A stretch of DNA of 64,000 bases from Streptococcus sp. SK643 (GCF_000259505.1 NZ_AJMM01000019.1:124001-188000), one strand, 5' to 3'; counted from the stretch's first letter, positions 18,741 to 31,668 are shown. The notes: generated from the sequence alone by a model not told the origin. Translations and numbers: made by a program.

Positions 18741-20642
18741 ATGATTATTTTACAAGCTAATAAAATTGAACGTTCTTTTGCAGGAGAGGTTCTTTTTGAT
18801 AATATCAACCTGCAGGTTGATGAAAGAGATCGGATTGCTCTTGTTGGAAAAAATGGTGCAGGTAAGTCTACTCTTTTGAAGATTTTGGTTGGAGAAGAGG
18901 AGCCAACTAGTGGAGAAATCAATAAGAAAAAAGATATTTCTCTATCTTACCTAGCCCAAGACAGCCGTTTTGAGTCTGAAAATACCATCTACGATGAGAT
19001 GCTTCATGTCTTTGATGACTTGCGTCGAACTGAGAAACAACTTCGTCAGATGGAGTTGGAGATGGGAGAAAAGTCTGGTGATGATTTGGATAAACTGATG
19101 TCAGATTACGACCGCTTATCGGAGAATTTTCGCCAAGCAGGGGGCTTCACCTTTGAAGCTGATATACGAGCGATTTTGAATGGATTCAAATTTGATGAGT
19201 CTATGTGGCAGATGAAAATTGCCGAGCTTTCTGGTGGTCAAAATACTCGCTTGGCTCTAGCCAAAATGCTCCTTGAAAAGCCCAATCTCTTGGTATTGGA
19301 CGAGCCAACTAACCACTTGGATATCGAAACTATTGCCTGGCTAGAGAATTACTTGGTAAACTATAGCGGTGCCCTTATTATTGTCAGCCACGACCGTTAT
19401 TTCTTGGACAAGGTTGCGACGATTACGCTGGATTTGACCAAGCATTCCTTGGATCGCTATGTGGGCAACTACTCTCGTTTTGTCGAATTGAAGGAGCAAA
19501 AACTTCTAACTGAAGCCAAAAATTATGAAAAGCAACAGAAGGAAATTGCCGCTCTGGAAGACTTTGTCAATCGCAATCTAGTCCGAGCTTCAACGACCAA
19601 ACGTGCCCAATCTCGTCGCAAGCAACTGGAAAAAATGGAGCGTTTGGACAAGCCTGAAGCTGGTAAGAAATCAGCCAATATGACCTTCCAGTCTGAGAAA
19701 ACGTCGGGCAATGTTGTCTTGACTGTTGAAAATACGGCTATTGGTTATGATGGGGAAGTATTGTCAGAGCCTATCAACCTAGACCTTCGTAAGATGAATG
19801 CTGTTGCCATCGTTGGTCCAAATGGAATCGGCAAGTCAACCTTTATCAAGTCTATAGTGGATCAAATTCCGCTTATCAAGGGAGAAAAGCGCTTTGGCGC
19901 CAATGTTGAGGTTGGTTACTATGACCAGACGCAAAGCAAGCTGACACCAAGTAATACGGTACTGGATGAACTCTGGAATGATTTCAAATTGACACCGGAA
20001 GTTGAAATCCGCAACCGTCTTGGGGCCTTCCTTTTCTCAGGAGATGATGTTAAAAAATCAGTCGGTATGCTGTCTGGTGGGGAGAAAGCACGTTTACTTC
20101 TTGCTAAACTGTCTATGGAAAACAACAACTTCCTGATTCTGGATGAGCCGACCAACCACTTGGATATTGATAGCAAGGAAGTGCTAGAAAATGCCTTGAT
20201 TGACTTTGATGGAACCTTACTCTTTGTCAGCCATGACCGTTACTTTATCAATCGTGTGGCAACTCATGTTCTAGAATTGTCTGAGAATGGCTCGACTCTC
20301 TACTTGGGAGATTATGACTACTATGTTGATAAAAAGGCTGAAATGGAAGTCAGTCTGACAGAGGAAGCTTTAACCAGCAATCAAGCAAAAGAAGCAAGTC
20401 CAGTTAATGACTATCAGGCCCAGAAAGAAAGTCAAAAAGAAGTTCGCAAGCTTATGCGACAAATCGAAAGTCTAGAAGCTGAAATTGAAGAGCTAGAAAG
20501 TCAAAGCCAAGCCATTTCTGAACAAATGTTGGAAACCAACGATGCAGGTAAACTCATGGAATTACAGGCTGAACTGGACAAAATCAGTCATCGTCAGGAA
20601 GAAGCTATGCTTGAATGGGAAGAATTATCAGAGCAGGTGTGA
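18741..20642 (+). CDS. ABC-F family ATPase (YdiF-like)
   Basis: A 633-residue soluble protein with two ABC domains and no membrane segments: Walker A GKNGAGKST near residue 36 and GPNGIGKST near residue 353, two LSGGQNTRLALAKM/LSGGEKARLLLAKL signatures, and two DEPTNHLDI boxes. The inter-domain linker (residues 240-320) is the charged P-site tRNA interaction motif, and residues 545-633 form a Glu/Gln-rich coiled coil. ABC-F proteins act on the ribosome in translation or drug protection. This is the housekeeping YdiF/EttA-like type rather than a recognised resistance variant. It overlaps or abuts the Rgg gene downstream. Confidence 0.88.
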   Translation: MIILQANKIERSFAGEVLFDNINLQVDERDRIALVGKNGAGKSTLLKILVGEEEPTSGEINKKKDISLSYLAQDSRFESENTIYDEMLHVFDDLRRTEKQLRQMELEMGEKSGDDLDKLMSDYDRLSENFRQAGGFTFEADIRAILNGFKFDESMWQMKIAELSGGQNTRLALAKMLLEKPNLLVLDEPTNHLDIETIAWLENYLVNYSGALIIVSHDRYFLDKVATITLDLTKHSLDRYVGNYSRFVELKEQKLLTEAKNYEKQQKEIAALEDFVNRNLVRASTTKRAQSRRKQLEKMERLDKPEAGKKSANMTFQSEKTSGNVVLTVENTAIGYDGEVLSEPINLDLRKMNAVAIVGPNGIGKSTFIKSIVDQIPLIKGEKRFGANVEVGYYDQTQSKLTPSNTVLDELWNDFKLTPEVEIRNRLGAFLFSGDDVKKSVGMLSGGEKARLLLAKLSMENNNFLILDEPTNHLDIDSKEVLENALIDFDGTLLFVSHDRYFINRVATHVLELSENGSTLYLGDYDYYVDKKAEMEVSLTEEALTSNQAKEASPVNDYQAQKESQKEVRKLMRQIESLEAEIEELESQSQAISEQMLETNDAGKLMELQAELDKISHRQEEAMLEWEELSEQV

Positions 20643-20644
20643 AG

Positions 20645-21508
20645 ATGGAACATCTTGGAAAGGTATTTCGTGAATTTCGGACAAGCGGAAATTATTCTTT
20701 AAAGGAGGCAGCAGGCGAGTCTTGCTCTACCTCTCAATTATCTCGCTTTGAGCTTGGGGAGTCTGATCTAGCAGTCTCACGTTTCTTTGAGATTTTGGAT
20801 AACATTCATGTTACAATCGAAAATTTCATGGATAAGGCTAGGGATTTCCATAATCATGAACATGTTTCTATGATGGCACAAATTATACCTCTTTACTACT
20901 CAAATGATATTGCAGGTTTTCAAAAGCTTCAAAGGGAACAACTTGAAAAGGCTAAGAGTTCGACGAATCCCCTTTATTTTGAGCTGAACTGGATTTTGTT
21001 GCAAGGTCTGATTTGTCAAAGAGATGCGACTTATGATATGAAGCAGGATGATTTGGATAAGGTAGCAGATTATCTTTTCAAAACAGAAGAATGGACCATG
21101 TATGAGTTGATTCTTTTCGGGAACCTCTATAGTTTCTACGATGTGGACTATGTCACTCGGATTGGTAGAGAAGTGATGGAGAGGGAAGAATTTTATCAAG
21201 AAATTGGTCGCCATAGAAAACTGGTCTTGATTTTAGCCCTTAATTGTTACCAGCATTGTTTAGAGCATCTTTCTTTTGAAAATGCAAGTTATTTTGAGAC
21301 TTATACAGAGAAGATTATTGGTAAAGGGATCAAACTGTATGAGCGTAATATTTTCCATTATCTAAAAGGCTTTTCCTTGTACCAAAAAGGACAGTGTAAA
21401 GAAGGGTGTAAGCAGATGCAAGAAGCCATGCATATTTTTGACCTACTATGTCTTCCAGAGCAAGTAGCCTACTATCAGGAACACTACGAGAAATTTGTCA
21501 AAGATTAA
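20645..21508 (+). CDS. Rgg/MutR-family transcriptional regulator
   Basis: A 287-residue regulator. I start at the ATG at 20645, three bases after the ABC-F stop (MEHLGKVFREFRTSGNYSLK). Residues 5-60 form a helix-turn-helix of the Cro/C1 type (SCSTSQLSRFELGESDLA), and the remainder is the alpha-helical repeat domain of Rgg proteins that binds short peptides in several streptococcal members. No small pheromone ORF is evident next to it. An inverted repeat, TTTTCCC-N6-GGGAAAA, lies immediately downstream, before the MFS gene, and is a candidate operator. Co-transcription with the ABC-F gene is likely. Confidence 0.82.
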   Translation: MEHLGKVFREFRTSGNYSLKEAAGESCSTSQLSRFELGESDLAVSRFFEILDNIHVTIENFMDKARDFHNHEHVSMMAQIIPLYYSNDIAGFQKLQREQLEKAKSSTNPLYFELNWILLQGLICQRDATYDMKQDDLDKVADYLFKTEEWTMYELILFGNLYSFYDVDYVTRIGREVMEREEFYQEIGRHRKLVLILALNCYQHCLEHLSFENASYFETYTEKIIGKGIKLYERNIFHYLKGFSLYQKGQCKEGCKQMQEAMHIFDLLCLPEQVAYYQEHYEKFVKD

Positions 21509-21558
21509 TTTTCCCAAATATGGGAAAAATGAGAAACTCCTCCAAGTTTTGATACAAT
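21509..21558 (+). promoter_or_regulatory. Candidate Rgg operator and promoter of the MFS gene
   Basis: A perfect inverted repeat TTTTCCC (21509-21515) / GGGAAAA (21522-21528) spaced by AAATAT precedes an extended -10 TGA-TACAAT (21553-21558). The -35 is poor (TGAGAA at 21530-21535), as expected for an activator-dependent promoter whose activator binds just upstream. Confidence 0.5.
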
Positions 21559-21584
21559 AGTTTCAAAATTTGAGAGGAGTTTTT

Positions 21585-22763
21585 ATGAATCGATACGCAG
21601 TACAGTTGATTAGTCGAGGAGCTATAAACAAGATAGGAAATATGCTCTATGATTATGGAAACAGTGTTTGGTTGGCATCAATGGGAACGATAGGACAGAC
21701 AGTTCTAGGGATTTATCAGATTTCTGAACTCGTCACATCCATTCTAGTCAATCCCTTTGGTGGAGTTATATCAGACCGTTTTTCTCGTCGTAGGATTTTA
21801 ATGGCTGCAGACCTTGTTTGTGGAATTCTTTGTCTGGCTATTTCTTTCATAAGGAATGATAGCTGGATGATTGGGGCTTTGATTTTTGCCAACATTGTTC
21901 AGGCTATTGCTTTTGCCTTTTCTAGACCTGCAAATAAGGCCATTATCACAGAATTGGTAGAGAAGGATGAACTGGTCCTCTACAATTCTCGTTTGGAGTT
22001 GGTCTTGCAGGTTGTCAGTGTGAGTTCCCCTGTACTCTCTTTTCTGGTTTTACAATTTGCAAGTCTCCATCTGACGCTCTTACTAGATGCTTTGACTTTT
22101 TTTATAGCATTTGTTCTAGTGGCCTTACTTCCAAAAGAAGAACTAAAGGTTCAAGATAAGAAACCTTTTACTGGGAAAGATATTTTTGCGGATATCAAAG
22201 ATGGCTTGCACTATATCTGGCATCAAAAAGAGATTTTCTTTCTCCTGTTAGTGGCTTCCAGCGTTAATTTCTTTTTTGCGGCTTTTGAGTTTTTGCTTCC
22301 TTTTTCAAATAAACTATATGGAGTAGAAGGAGCTTATGCGACTATCTTAACCATGGGTGCGATTGGTTCAATTATAGGAGCACTGATAGCAAATAAATTT
22401 AAATCAAGTATGAATACACTTTTGTTCTTATTGATTTTAACAGGAGTAGGAGTTTTCATGATGGGTTTGCCACTGCCCAATATTTTAACCTTTTCTGGAA
22501 ACCTGATTTGTGAACTCTTTATGACGATTTTTAATATTCACTTCTTTACACAGGTACAGACCAAGATTGATGGAGAATATCTGGGTAGGGTATTGAGTAC
22601 CATTTTTACACTGGCAATTCTCTTTATGCCTATTGCGAAAGGTTTGATGACCTTGCTTCCAAGTGTCCATCTTTATTCTTTCTTGATTATTGGACTTGGA
22701 GTTGTAGCCTTATCTTTCTTAGCTCTCGGATATGTTCGAACTCATTTTGAAAAAGAGACATAA
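21585..22763 (+). CDS. MFS transporter (DHA3-type efflux family)
   Basis: A 392-residue membrane protein with about 12 hydrophobic segments. I use the ATG at 21585 after GAGAGGAG (MNRYAVQLISRG) rather than an in-frame start 15 bases earlier. The loop 2-3 signature GGVISDRFSRRRIL near residue 62 is the major-facilitator motif A. Overall it resembles the MefA/E-like MFS_3 group of drug and peptide exporters. Its placement behind an Rgg regulator suggests regulated export, substrate unknown. Confidence 0.82.
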   Translation: MNRYAVQLISRGAINKIGNMLYDYGNSVWLASMGTIGQTVLGIYQISELVTSILVNPFGGVISDRFSRRRILMAADLVCGILCLAISFIRNDSWMIGALIFANIVQAIAFAFSRPANKAIITELVEKDELVLYNSRLELVLQVVSVSSPVLSFLVLQFASLHLTLLLDALTFFIAFVLVALLPKEELKVQDKKPFTGKDIFADIKDGLHYIWHQKEIFFLLLVASSVNFFFAAFEFLLPFSNKLYGVEGAYATILTMGAIGSIIGALIANKFKSSMNTLLFLLILTGVGVFMMGLPLPNILTFSGNLICELFMTIFNIHFFTQVQTKIDGEYLGRVLSTIFTLAILFMPIAKGLMTLLPSVHLYSFLIIGLGVVALSFLALGYVRTHFEKET

Positions 22764-22807
22764 GTCTGTTTGATTTTAAAAATAAATCCAATCTAAGTAT
22801 TTTTTCC

Positions 22808-22840
22808 GCCCTTCTCCATTGTGAGGAGGGCTTGTTTTAT
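22808..22840 (+). terminator. Terminator between the MFS gene and ligA
   Basis: GCCCTTCTC, loop CATTGT, GAGGAGGGC, then TTGTTTT. Confidence 0.75.
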
Positions 22841-22845
22841 GGTAA

Positions 22846-24813
<1,968 letters not shown>

Positions 24814-24878
24814 AGACTAAGATTTAGTATTTTTAAATTTAATCGAAAAATAAGAAAAGAAAGATAAGAAATAAAATT

Positions 24879-27158
24879 ATGTACAACTACCCTATGCGCA
24901 TTCATTACCATCGTAAAAATGGAGAATACGACACATGTTCTTTTGTCAAAAGTCAAGATCAGAGAATCGATTTATTAACCTATAAGGAAGATTATTTTGG
25001 CGCTTTGTTTACTTTTGAACATTCAAGTGAACAGGCTTTAGAAACCTTAAATTTTATTGTTCATACGGGACAAACCAATAAGGAATATTCTATTCGTTTC
25101 AACTACTATCCACTTTTGACAGAGGTATGGATTTTAGAGGAAGATGACCGGATTTATTATTCAGAAAATCCAGCTATTGCAAGTCCTGCTTATAAAAATC
25201 AAAATCCTTTTGCCTTCGATAAGGCGATTAACAGTGCTAGTTTTGATCATCATTGGGGTTATCAAGGTGAGCTTGGGTGCCAAGTAGAGGACCAAAAATC
25301 TACCTTTTCCCTTTGGTCTCCAACAGCAACAGAAGTACAAGTTGTGGTTTATGAATCTACTGCAAATGATGCTCCAATTTGGAAAACATTTGATATGAAG
25401 AGAGGCAATAGCTACTCTTATAATCATAAAGATAATACGATTGGAGTTTGGAGTCTAGTTGTTGAGGAAGATTTGACTGGTAAGGCTTATCAGTATCAAG
25501 TCCAATTTCCTCATCACCAGACACTGACACGAGATCCTTATACAATTGCGACCAGTCCTGATGGCAAACGTTCAGCTATCATTGGTCATGCTGAGAAGCA
25601 GGTAGAAAACTTTGAAGTCAAACATGGAAAAGAAGCCATCTGGCGCTTAGAAAATCCATGTAAGGCAGTTATTTGTGAAATGCACATTCGTGATTTGACC
25701 AAATCACCAACCTCAGGTGTGGATGAACATCTTCGAGGAACTTTCTTAGGTGCTGCCCAAACAGGGACTGTCAACCAATACGGACAAGCGACAGCCTTTG
25801 ATTATATCAAGAGTATGGGTTATAATTATGTGCAACTGCAACCAATTGCAGATCGTCATAAAGAATATGATTCAGAAGGTAATGTGACCTATAACTGGGG
25901 TTATGACCCACAAAACTATAATGCACCGGAAACAAGTTTATCAACTAATCCTGATGATCCAGCCCAAGTCATTCGTGATTTGAAGACTATGGTTCAGGCT
26001 TATCATGACGCAGGAATTGGTGTCATTATGGACGTTGTCTACAACCACACTTTCTCAGTAGTGGATGCACCTTTCCAAACAACAGTTCCTGATTATTACT
26101 ATCGAATGAATCCTGATGGTACTTATCAAAATGGAACAGGTGTTGGTAACGAGACAGCAAGTGAACATGAAATGTTCCGTAAGTATATGATTGACTCCCT
26201 CATTTACTGGGTTACAGAATACAATATCGATGGTTTCCGTTTTGATTTGATGGGAATTCATGATGTTAAAACCATGCAGATGATTCGTCAGAGTTTGGAT
26301 GAAATTGACCCTAATATTATCTTATATGGCGAAGGCTGGGACATGGGTACTGGTCTTGCCCCTTATGATAAGGCCAAGAAAGACAATGCTTATCAAATGC
26401 CAAATATTGGCTTCTTTAACGACAATCAGCGTGATGCAGTTAAGGGCGGGGAAGTCTATGGTTCTATCAAATCTGGTTTTGTCAGTGGTGCAGCTACCGA
26501 GCCTATTCTTGCAAAAGCCATCCTTGGTAGTCGTGAATTAGGATCATATATCCGTCCAAATCAAGTACTCAACTATGTCGAAGCTCATGATAACTACAAT
26601 CTTCACGACTTGTTAGCAACCCTACATCAGGATCAAAGTTCTGAGCAGATCATGCGTAAGGTAGAGACTGCAACAGCTATGAACTTACTCATGCAAGGCA
26701 TGGCCTTTATGGAAATTGGTCAAGAATTTGGTCGTACTAAACTTGTTGCGACTGGTCCAAATGGGGAATTAACACACGATGATAGAGAACGTGCTATGAA
26801 TAGCTACAATGCCCCAGATAAGGTCAATCAAGTTGATTGGGATTTACTAAATGAACGCCAAAATAGTATAGACTTTGTTCGTAAAGTTATTCAGTTAAAA
26901 ACTCAAACAGATGCCTTTTCTTATCCCACTTATGAAGAAATCTATCACCATGTCTTTGTCCATTCGGCGAATGAACACAGTGGTTGGATTGTATATGAAG
27001 TTCATGGAAAAGAGCATTTACTAGTCGTATTCAATGCTAAAGGCAAACCTCAACGTTTTGAAAATGCGGGCAGTTTGCAGCTACTTGTTACAAATACAAC
27101 TTCCCTCGAAGAAGATATACTTGGTGACATAAGTGTTAGTGTCTTTAAAGTTTTGTAG
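24879..27158 (+). CDS. pulA: Type I pullulanase, cytoplasmic
   Basis: Hydrolyses alpha-1,6 branches of glycogen or maltodextrins. The 759-residue protein lacks a signal peptide and LPXTG anchor, so unlike SpuA-type surface pullulanases it acts inside the cell, probably debranching the glycogen made by the next operon. An N-terminal CBM48-like region precedes the GH13 barrel. The pullulanase signature YNWGYDP is near residue 339, the nucleophile in GFRFDLMGIHD near residue 450, the acid/base in LYGEGWDMG near residue 482, and VEAHDNYNLHD near residue 567. A terminator follows, and glgB has its own promoter. Confidence 0.93.
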   Translation: MYNYPMRIHYHRKNGEYDTCSFVKSQDQRIDLLTYKEDYFGALFTFEHSSEQALETLNFIVHTGQTNKEYSIRFNYYPLLTEVWILEEDDRIYYSENPAIASPAYKNQNPFAFDKAINSASFDHHWGYQGELGCQVEDQKSTFSLWSPTATEVQVVVYESTANDAPIWKTFDMKRGNSYSYNHKDNTIGVWSLVVEEDLTGKAYQYQVQFPHHQTLTRDPYTIATSPDGKRSAIIGHAEKQVENFEVKHGKEAIWRLENPCKAVICEMHIRDLTKSPTSGVDEHLRGTFLGAAQTGTVNQYGQATAFDYIKSMGYNYVQLQPIADRHKEYDSEGNVTYNWGYDPQNYNAPETSLSTNPDDPAQVIRDLKTMVQAYHDAGIGVIMDVVYNHTFSVVDAPFQTTVPDYYYRMNPDGTYQNGTGVGNETASEHEMFRKYMIDSLIYWVTEYNIDGFRFDLMGIHDVKTMQMIRQSLDEIDPNIILYGEGWDMGTGLAPYDKAKKDNAYQMPNIGFFNDNQRDAVKGGEVYGSIKSGFVSGAATEPILAKAILGSRELGSYIRPNQVLNYVEAHDNYNLHDLLATLHQDQSSEQIMRKVETATAMNLLMQGMAFMEIGQEFGRTKLVATGPNGELTHDDRERAMNSYNAPDKVNQVDWDLLNERQNSIDFVRKVIQLKTQTDAFSYPTYEEIYHHVFVHSANEHSGWIVYEVHGKEHLLVVFNAKGKPQRFENAGSLQLLVTNTTSLEEDILGDISVSVFKVL

Positions 27159-27212
27159 AATCGATTTACAATTTAAATTCATTTGCGTCGTCTTGTCTCT
27201 TAAAAACCATAA

Positions 27213-27246
27213 AATCAGGAAATTCATTTCCTGGTTTATTTTTTTA
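27213..27246 (+). terminator. Terminator of pulA
   Basis: AATCAGGAAA, loop TTCA, TTTCCTGGTT followed by TATTTTTTTATT. The rest of the 320-base pulA-glgB gap (27247-27412) is AT-rich, with a local inverted repeat (AAGTGTTT ... AAACACTT near 27319-27340) and no convincing ORF. Confidence 0.75.
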
Positions 27247-27412
27247 TTAGAAATTAAATTTTTGTTAGTAAAATAACGAACTTTATGGTAGTATTGTAAA
27301 AAAAACATTTCGTTTTCAAAGTGTTTCTGAAAAACACTTGATTTACAAGTGAAGAAATAAGTTAATTTATTGAAGACTTTCAAAATAATTTTAATCTTTC
27401 TTAGTAATACAC

Positions 27413-27463
27413 TTGAATCTTTCATAAAAAGGTAGTATAATAAATTTATAGAAAACGCTTACA
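27413..27463 (+). promoter_or_regulatory. glg operon promoter with a CcpA cre-like site
   Basis: TTGAAT (27413-27418), 17 bases, TATAAT (27436-27441). AGAAAACGCTTACA (27450-27463) matches the catabolite-responsive element consensus TGNAANCGNTNNCA except at the first base, and sits about 8 bases after the -10, over the probable start site. CcpA binding there would block initiation, linking glycogen synthesis to carbon catabolite repression. Confidence 0.65.
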
Positions 27464-27478
27464 GAAATAGGAGGATGT

Positions 27479-29407
27479 ATGGATAATAGAGAATCTTTGC
27501 GAACCTTTATGACTGGTGAAAACTTTCACCTCCAGCATTATCTGGGAGCACATAAGGAAGAACTAAACGGAGTGCTTGGTTATCGATTTCGTGTGTGGGC
27601 ACCTAATGCACAAGCAGTCCATTTAGTTGGTGACTTTACCAACTGGGTTGATAATCAAATCGCCATGGAGAGAAATGAGTCTGGTGTTTGGGAGGTCTTT
27701 ACGAGTCTTGCTCAGGAAGGACAAATTTATAAGTACAACATCACACGTTCGAATGGCCATCAGCTTATGAAGATTGATCCTTTGGCTGTACGGTATGAGG
27801 CACGACCTGGTACTGGAGCTATTTTAACAGATATTCCTGAAAAGAAATGGAAGGATGGCCTTTGGTTAGCCCGTAGAAAACGAAATGGGTTTGCACAACG
27901 TCCTATTAATATCTACGAAGTTCACGCTGGATCTTGGAAGAGAAATCCTGACGGAAGTCCTTATCGTTTCAGTCAACTAAAAGACGAACTGATTCCTTAT
28001 TTAGTTGATATGAATTATACACACATAGAATTCATGCCTTTGATGTCCCACCCACTTGGTTTGAGTTGGGGTTATCAGCTAATGGGTTACTTTGCTTTAG
28101 AGCATACTTATGGAAGTCCTGAAGAATTTCAAGATTTTGTTGAGGAATGCCATTTAAATAATATCGGAGTTATTGTAGATTGGGTTCCTGGACACTTTAC
28201 TATTAATGATGATGCCTTAGCATATTATGATGGAACACCAACTTTCGAATACCAAGACCACAATAAGGCTCATAATTATGGTTGGGGAGCTCTCAATTTT
28301 GACCTTGGGAAAAATGAAGTCCAGTCCTTCTTGATTTCTAGTATTAAGTTTTGGATTGATTTTTACCATTTGGACGGTATTCGTGTGGATGCAGTCAGCA
28401 ACATACTCTATCTTGACTATGATGATGCCCCATGGACACCTAATAAAGATGGTGGCAACCTCAACTATGAAGGATATTATTTCCTAAAACGCTTGAATGA
28501 TGTGATTAAACTTGTTCATCCAGATGTTATGATGATAGCTGAGGAAAGCTCATCAGCTACTCAGATTACTGACACCAAGGATTCAGACGGTCTTGGTTTT
28601 GATTACAAATGGAACATGGGTTGGATGAATGATATCCTCCGATTCTACGAAGAAGATCCGATCTATCGTAAATACGACTTTAACCTGGTGACTTTCAGCT
28701 TTATGTATGTCTTCAAGGAGAATTATCTCTTACCATTCTCGCACGATGAAGTGGTTCATGGTAAGAAGAGTATGATGCACAAGATGTGGGGAGATCGTTA
28801 CAATCAATTTGCTGGCTTGCGCAATCTCTACACCTACCAAATTTGTCACCCGGGTAAGAAATTACTCTTCATGGGTAGCGAATATGGCCAATTTCTAGAG
28901 TGGAAATCTGAAGAACAGTTGGAATGGTCTAACCTAGAGGATCCAATGAATGCTAAGATGAAGTATTTCACTTCTCAGCTAAACCAGTTTTACAAAGACC
29001 ATCGCTGTCTGTGGGAAATCGATACCAGCTATGATGGTATAGAAATCATCGATGCAGATAATCGAGACCAGAGTGTTCTGTCCTTCATCCGTAAGGGTAA
29101 AAAGGGCGATATGTTAGTCTGTGTCTTTAATATGGCACCTGTTGAACGACAAGATTTTACAATCGGACTTCCTGTTGCAGGGGTTTACGAAGAAGTGTGG
29201 AATACTGAGTTAGAAGAGTGGGGCGGTGTCTGGAAAGAACACAATCAAACTGTTCAAACGCAAGAAGGACTATGGAAGGATTATGAGCAGACCTTGACCT
29301 TTACCTTACCAGCAATGGGGGCAAGTATTTGGAAAATCAAGAGACGCTTGAAAACTGCTAAAACTATTAAAAATCAAAAACATAAAGGAGTAGAAAATGA
29401 AGAATGA
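27479..29407 (+). CDS. glgB: 1,4-alpha-glucan branching enzyme
   Basis: GlgB introduces alpha-1,6 branches into glycogen. The 642-residue protein has an N-terminal CBM48 domain ([19 protein letters not shown], residues 35-55) and a GH13 barrel with the nucleophile in [13 protein letters not shown] near residue 303, the acid/base in MIAEESS near residue 354 and [11 protein letters not shown] near residue 420. It is first in glgBCDA; its 3' end overlaps glgC by 11 bases. The C-terminus carries a short Lys-rich tail ([14 protein letters not shown]) that may be strain-specific. Reading frame intact. Confidence 0.95.
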   Translation: MDNRESLRTFMTGENFHLQHYLGAHKEELNGVLGYRFRVWAPNAQAVHLVGDFTNWVDNQIAMERNESGVWEVFTSLAQEGQIYKYNITRSNGHQLMKIDPLAVRYEARPGTGAILTDIPEKKWKDGLWLARRKRNGFAQRPINIYEVHAGSWKRNPDGSPYRFSQLKDELIPYLVDMNYTHIEFMPLMSHPLGLSWGYQLMGYFALEHTYGSPEEFQDFVEECHLNNIGVIVDWVPGHFTINDDALAYYDGTPTFEYQDHNKAHNYGWGALNFDLGKNEVQSFLISSIKFWIDFYHLDGIRVDAVSNILYLDYDDAPWTPNKDGGNLNYEGYYFLKRLNDVIKLVHPDVMMIAEESSSATQITDTKDSDGLGFDYKWNMGWMNDILRFYEEDPIYRKYDFNLVTFSFMYVFKENYLLPFSHDEVVHGKKSMMHKMWGDRYNQFAGLRNLYTYQICHPGKKLLFMGSEYGQFLEWKSEEQLEWSNLEDPMNAKMKYFTSQLNQFYKDHRCLWEIDTSYDGIEIIDADNRDQSVLSFIRKGKKGDMLVCVFNMAPVERQDFTIGLPVAGVYEEVWNTELEEWGGVWKEHNQTVQTQEGLWKDYEQTLTFTLPAMGASIWKIKRRLKTAKTIKNQKHKGVENEE

Positions 29408-30539
29408 AATGTTAGCTTTGATTCTTGCTGGTGGGCAAGGAACTCGTCTTGGGAAACTCACTCAAAGCATTGCTAAACCAGCTGTACAATTTGGTGGGCG
29501 CTACCGTATCATTGACTTTGCTCTTTCAAACTGTGCCAACTCAGGCATCAACAATGTTGGAGTCATTACACAGTATCAACCACTTGCTCTTAACAATCAT
29601 ATTGGGAATGGTTCAAGTTGGGGTCTAGATGGTATTAATTCTGGTGTCTCTATCCTTCAACCTTATTCCGCAAGTGAAGGAAATCGTTGGTTTGAAGGAA
29701 CTAGTCACGCTATTTATCAAAATATCGACTATATCGATAGTGTCAACCCTGAGTATGTCTTGATTCTGTCTGGGGACCACATCTACAAAATGGACTATGA
29801 TGCTATGCTCCAATCTCATAAGGATAATAATGCCAGCCTGACAGTAGCAGTTCTTGATGTTCCTCTTAAAGAAGCCAGTCGTTTTGGTATCATGAACACA
29901 GATGCTAATAATCGTATTGTAGAATTTGAAGAGAAACCAGCCCAACCAAAATCTACCAAAGCCTCTATGGGGATTTACATCTTTGATTGGCAACGTCTCC
30001 GCAATATGTTAGTCGCTGCTGAAAAGAGCAATGTCGATATGTCAGACTTCGGTAAGAACGTCATTCCAAATTACCTTGAGTCAGGTGAAAGTGTTTATGC
30101 CTACGAATTTAATGGTTATTGGAAAGACGTGGGTACGATTGAGTCACTTTGGGAAGCGAACATGGAGTACATTTCTCCAGAAAATGCCTTGGATAGCCGT
30201 AATCGTCAATGGAAGATTTACTCAAGAAACTTGATTTCACCACCAAACTTCCTTGGGGCAAATGCTCATGTGGAAGACTCATTAGTTGTAGACGGATGTT
30301 TCGTTGATGGAACGGTTAAACACTCTATCCTTTCAACAGGTGCGCAAGTTCGCGAAGGGGCAGAAGTTGTTGATTCAGTTATCATGAGTGGAGCCATTAT
30401 TGGACACGGAGCTAAAATCAAACGTGCCATTATTGGTGAAGGTGCAGTTATTTCTGATGGTGTTGAAATTGATGGAACAGAAGAAGTACAAGTTGTAGGA
30501 TATAATGAAGTAGTGGGGGTAGCAACAGATGAAGATTGA
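29397..30539 (+). CDS. glgC: Glucose-1-phosphate adenylyltransferase, catalytic subunit
   Basis: Makes ADP-glucose from glucose-1-phosphate and ATP, the committed step of glycogen synthesis. The 380-residue protein has the nucleotide loop [14 protein letters not shown] at residues 7-20, [12 protein letters not shown] near residue 122, and a C-terminal left-handed beta-helix (repeating hexapeptides such as [20 protein letters not shown]). In Gram-positive bacteria it assembles with GlgD, encoded next with an 11-base overlap. Intact. Confidence 0.95.
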   Translation: MKNEMLALILAGGQGTRLGKLTQSIAKPAVQFGGRYRIIDFALSNCANSGINNVGVITQYQPLALNNHIGNGSSWGLDGINSGVSILQPYSASEGNRWFEGTSHAIYQNIDYIDSVNPEYVLILSGDHIYKMDYDAMLQSHKDNNASLTVAVLDVPLKEASRFGIMNTDANNRIVEFEEKPAQPKSTKASMGIYIFDWQRLRNMLVAAEKSNVDMSDFGKNVIPNYLESGESVYAYEFNGYWKDVGTIESLWEANMEYISPENALDSRNRQWKIYSRNLISPPNFLGANAHVEDSLVVDGCFVDGTVKHSILSTGAQVREGAEVVDSVIMSGAIIGHGAKIKRAIIGEGAVISDGVEIDGTEEVQVVGYNEVVGVATDED

Positions 30540-31668
30540 TAAATATTCTGCCATTTTAGGAAACACAGTTGGTTTTCACGATATGTCGACACTGACAGAC
30601 AACCGTCCAGTAGCTAGTTTGCCATTCGGTGGAAAATATCGCTTGATTGACTTCCCTTTGTCAAGCCTTGCTAACGCTGGTGTTCGTAGTATTTTTGGTA
30701 TTTTCCAACAAGATAATATTAGTTCAGTTTTTGACCATATCCGTTCAGGTCGTGAGTGGGGACTATCAACACTTCTTAGCCACTATTATCTAGGAATTTA
30801 TAACTCTCGTGTAGAAAGTAGTACAGTTGGGAAAGAGTATTATCAACAACTCCTTACTTACCTCAAGCGTTCAGGTTCAAACCAAACTGTTTCCCTCAAC
30901 TGTGATCTCTTGATTAACATTGATTTGAATCAAGTTTTCCACCTTCATAATACAACAAAGAGTCCGATCACAGTTGTTTATAAGAAACTTCCTAAGAAAG
31001 ATATTTCAGATGTAAATGCTATTTTAGAAATTGATGAAACAGACCATGTACGTTCTCATAAACTATTTGATAGTAAATCCAAAGATGAACTCTTCAACAT
31101 GTCTACAGACATCTTTGTGATTGATACTCCATGGTTGATTGAACGTTTAGAAGAAGAAGCTAAAAAAGAACATCCAGAAAAATTACGTTATGTTCTGCGT
31201 GATTTAGCTGCAAGTGCTGGTGCATTTGCTTACGAATATACCGGCTATCTAGCTAACATTCACTCTGTTCAGTCCTACTATCAAGCGAATATAGATATGC
31301 TAGAATCTCAAAAGTTCTATTCTCTCTTTACACCTAATCAAAAAATCTATACAAAAGTTAAGAATGAAGAACCAACTTATTACGCTACCACCTCTAAAGT
31401 AAGCACATCTCAGTTTGCTTCTGGTAGTATTATTGAAGGTGAAATCAAACACTCAGTCCTTTCACGTAATATTCATGTTTATAAAGATAGCTTGGTAAAA
31501 GATAGTATCTTATTCCCTCGAGTTGTGGTAGGCCAAGGTGCTCAAGTCGAATATGCTATCCTAGACAAGGGTGTTGAAGTTGCTGAAGGTGTGATTATTC
31601 GAGGAACTGAAGAACATCCCGTTGTTGTGAAGAAAGGTACGAAAGTTACAGAGGACATTCTTTCATGA
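30529..31668 (+). CDS. glgD: Glucose-1-phosphate adenylyltransferase, GlgD regulatory subunit
   Basis: A 379-residue paralogue of GlgC. Where GlgC has GGQGTRL, this protein reads [20 protein letters not shown], so the ATP loop is absent, the hallmark of GlgD, which stimulates GlgC in the heterotetramer rather than catalysing. The C-terminal beta-helix is retained. Overlap with glgC (11 bases) and with glgA (ATGA, 4 bases) implies balanced translation of the operon. Confidence 0.94.
   Translation: MKIDKYSAILGNTVGFHDMSTLTDNRPVASLPFGGKYRLIDFPLSSLANAGVRSIFGIFQQDNISSVFDHIRSGREWGLSTLLSHYYLGIYNSRVESSTVGKEYYQQLLTYLKRSGSNQTVSLNCDLLINIDLNQVFHLHNTTKSPITVVYKKLPKKDISDVNAILEIDETDHVRSHKLFDSKSKDELFNMSTDIFVIDTPWLIERLEEEAKKEHPEKLRYVLRDLAASAGAFAYEYTGYLANIHSVQSYYQANIDMLESQKFYSLFTPNQKIYTKVKNEEPTYYATTSKVSTSQFASGSIIEGEIKHSVLSRNIHVYKDSLVKDSILFPRVVVGQGAQVEYAILDKGVEVAEGVIIRGTEEHPVVVKKGTKVTEDILS

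Noticed and set aside
27081-27425. Minus-strand 114-codon frame across the pulA end and glg leader
   Set aside because: It runs over a terminator and promoter and is AT-rich with Phe/Lys/Asn-biased composition.
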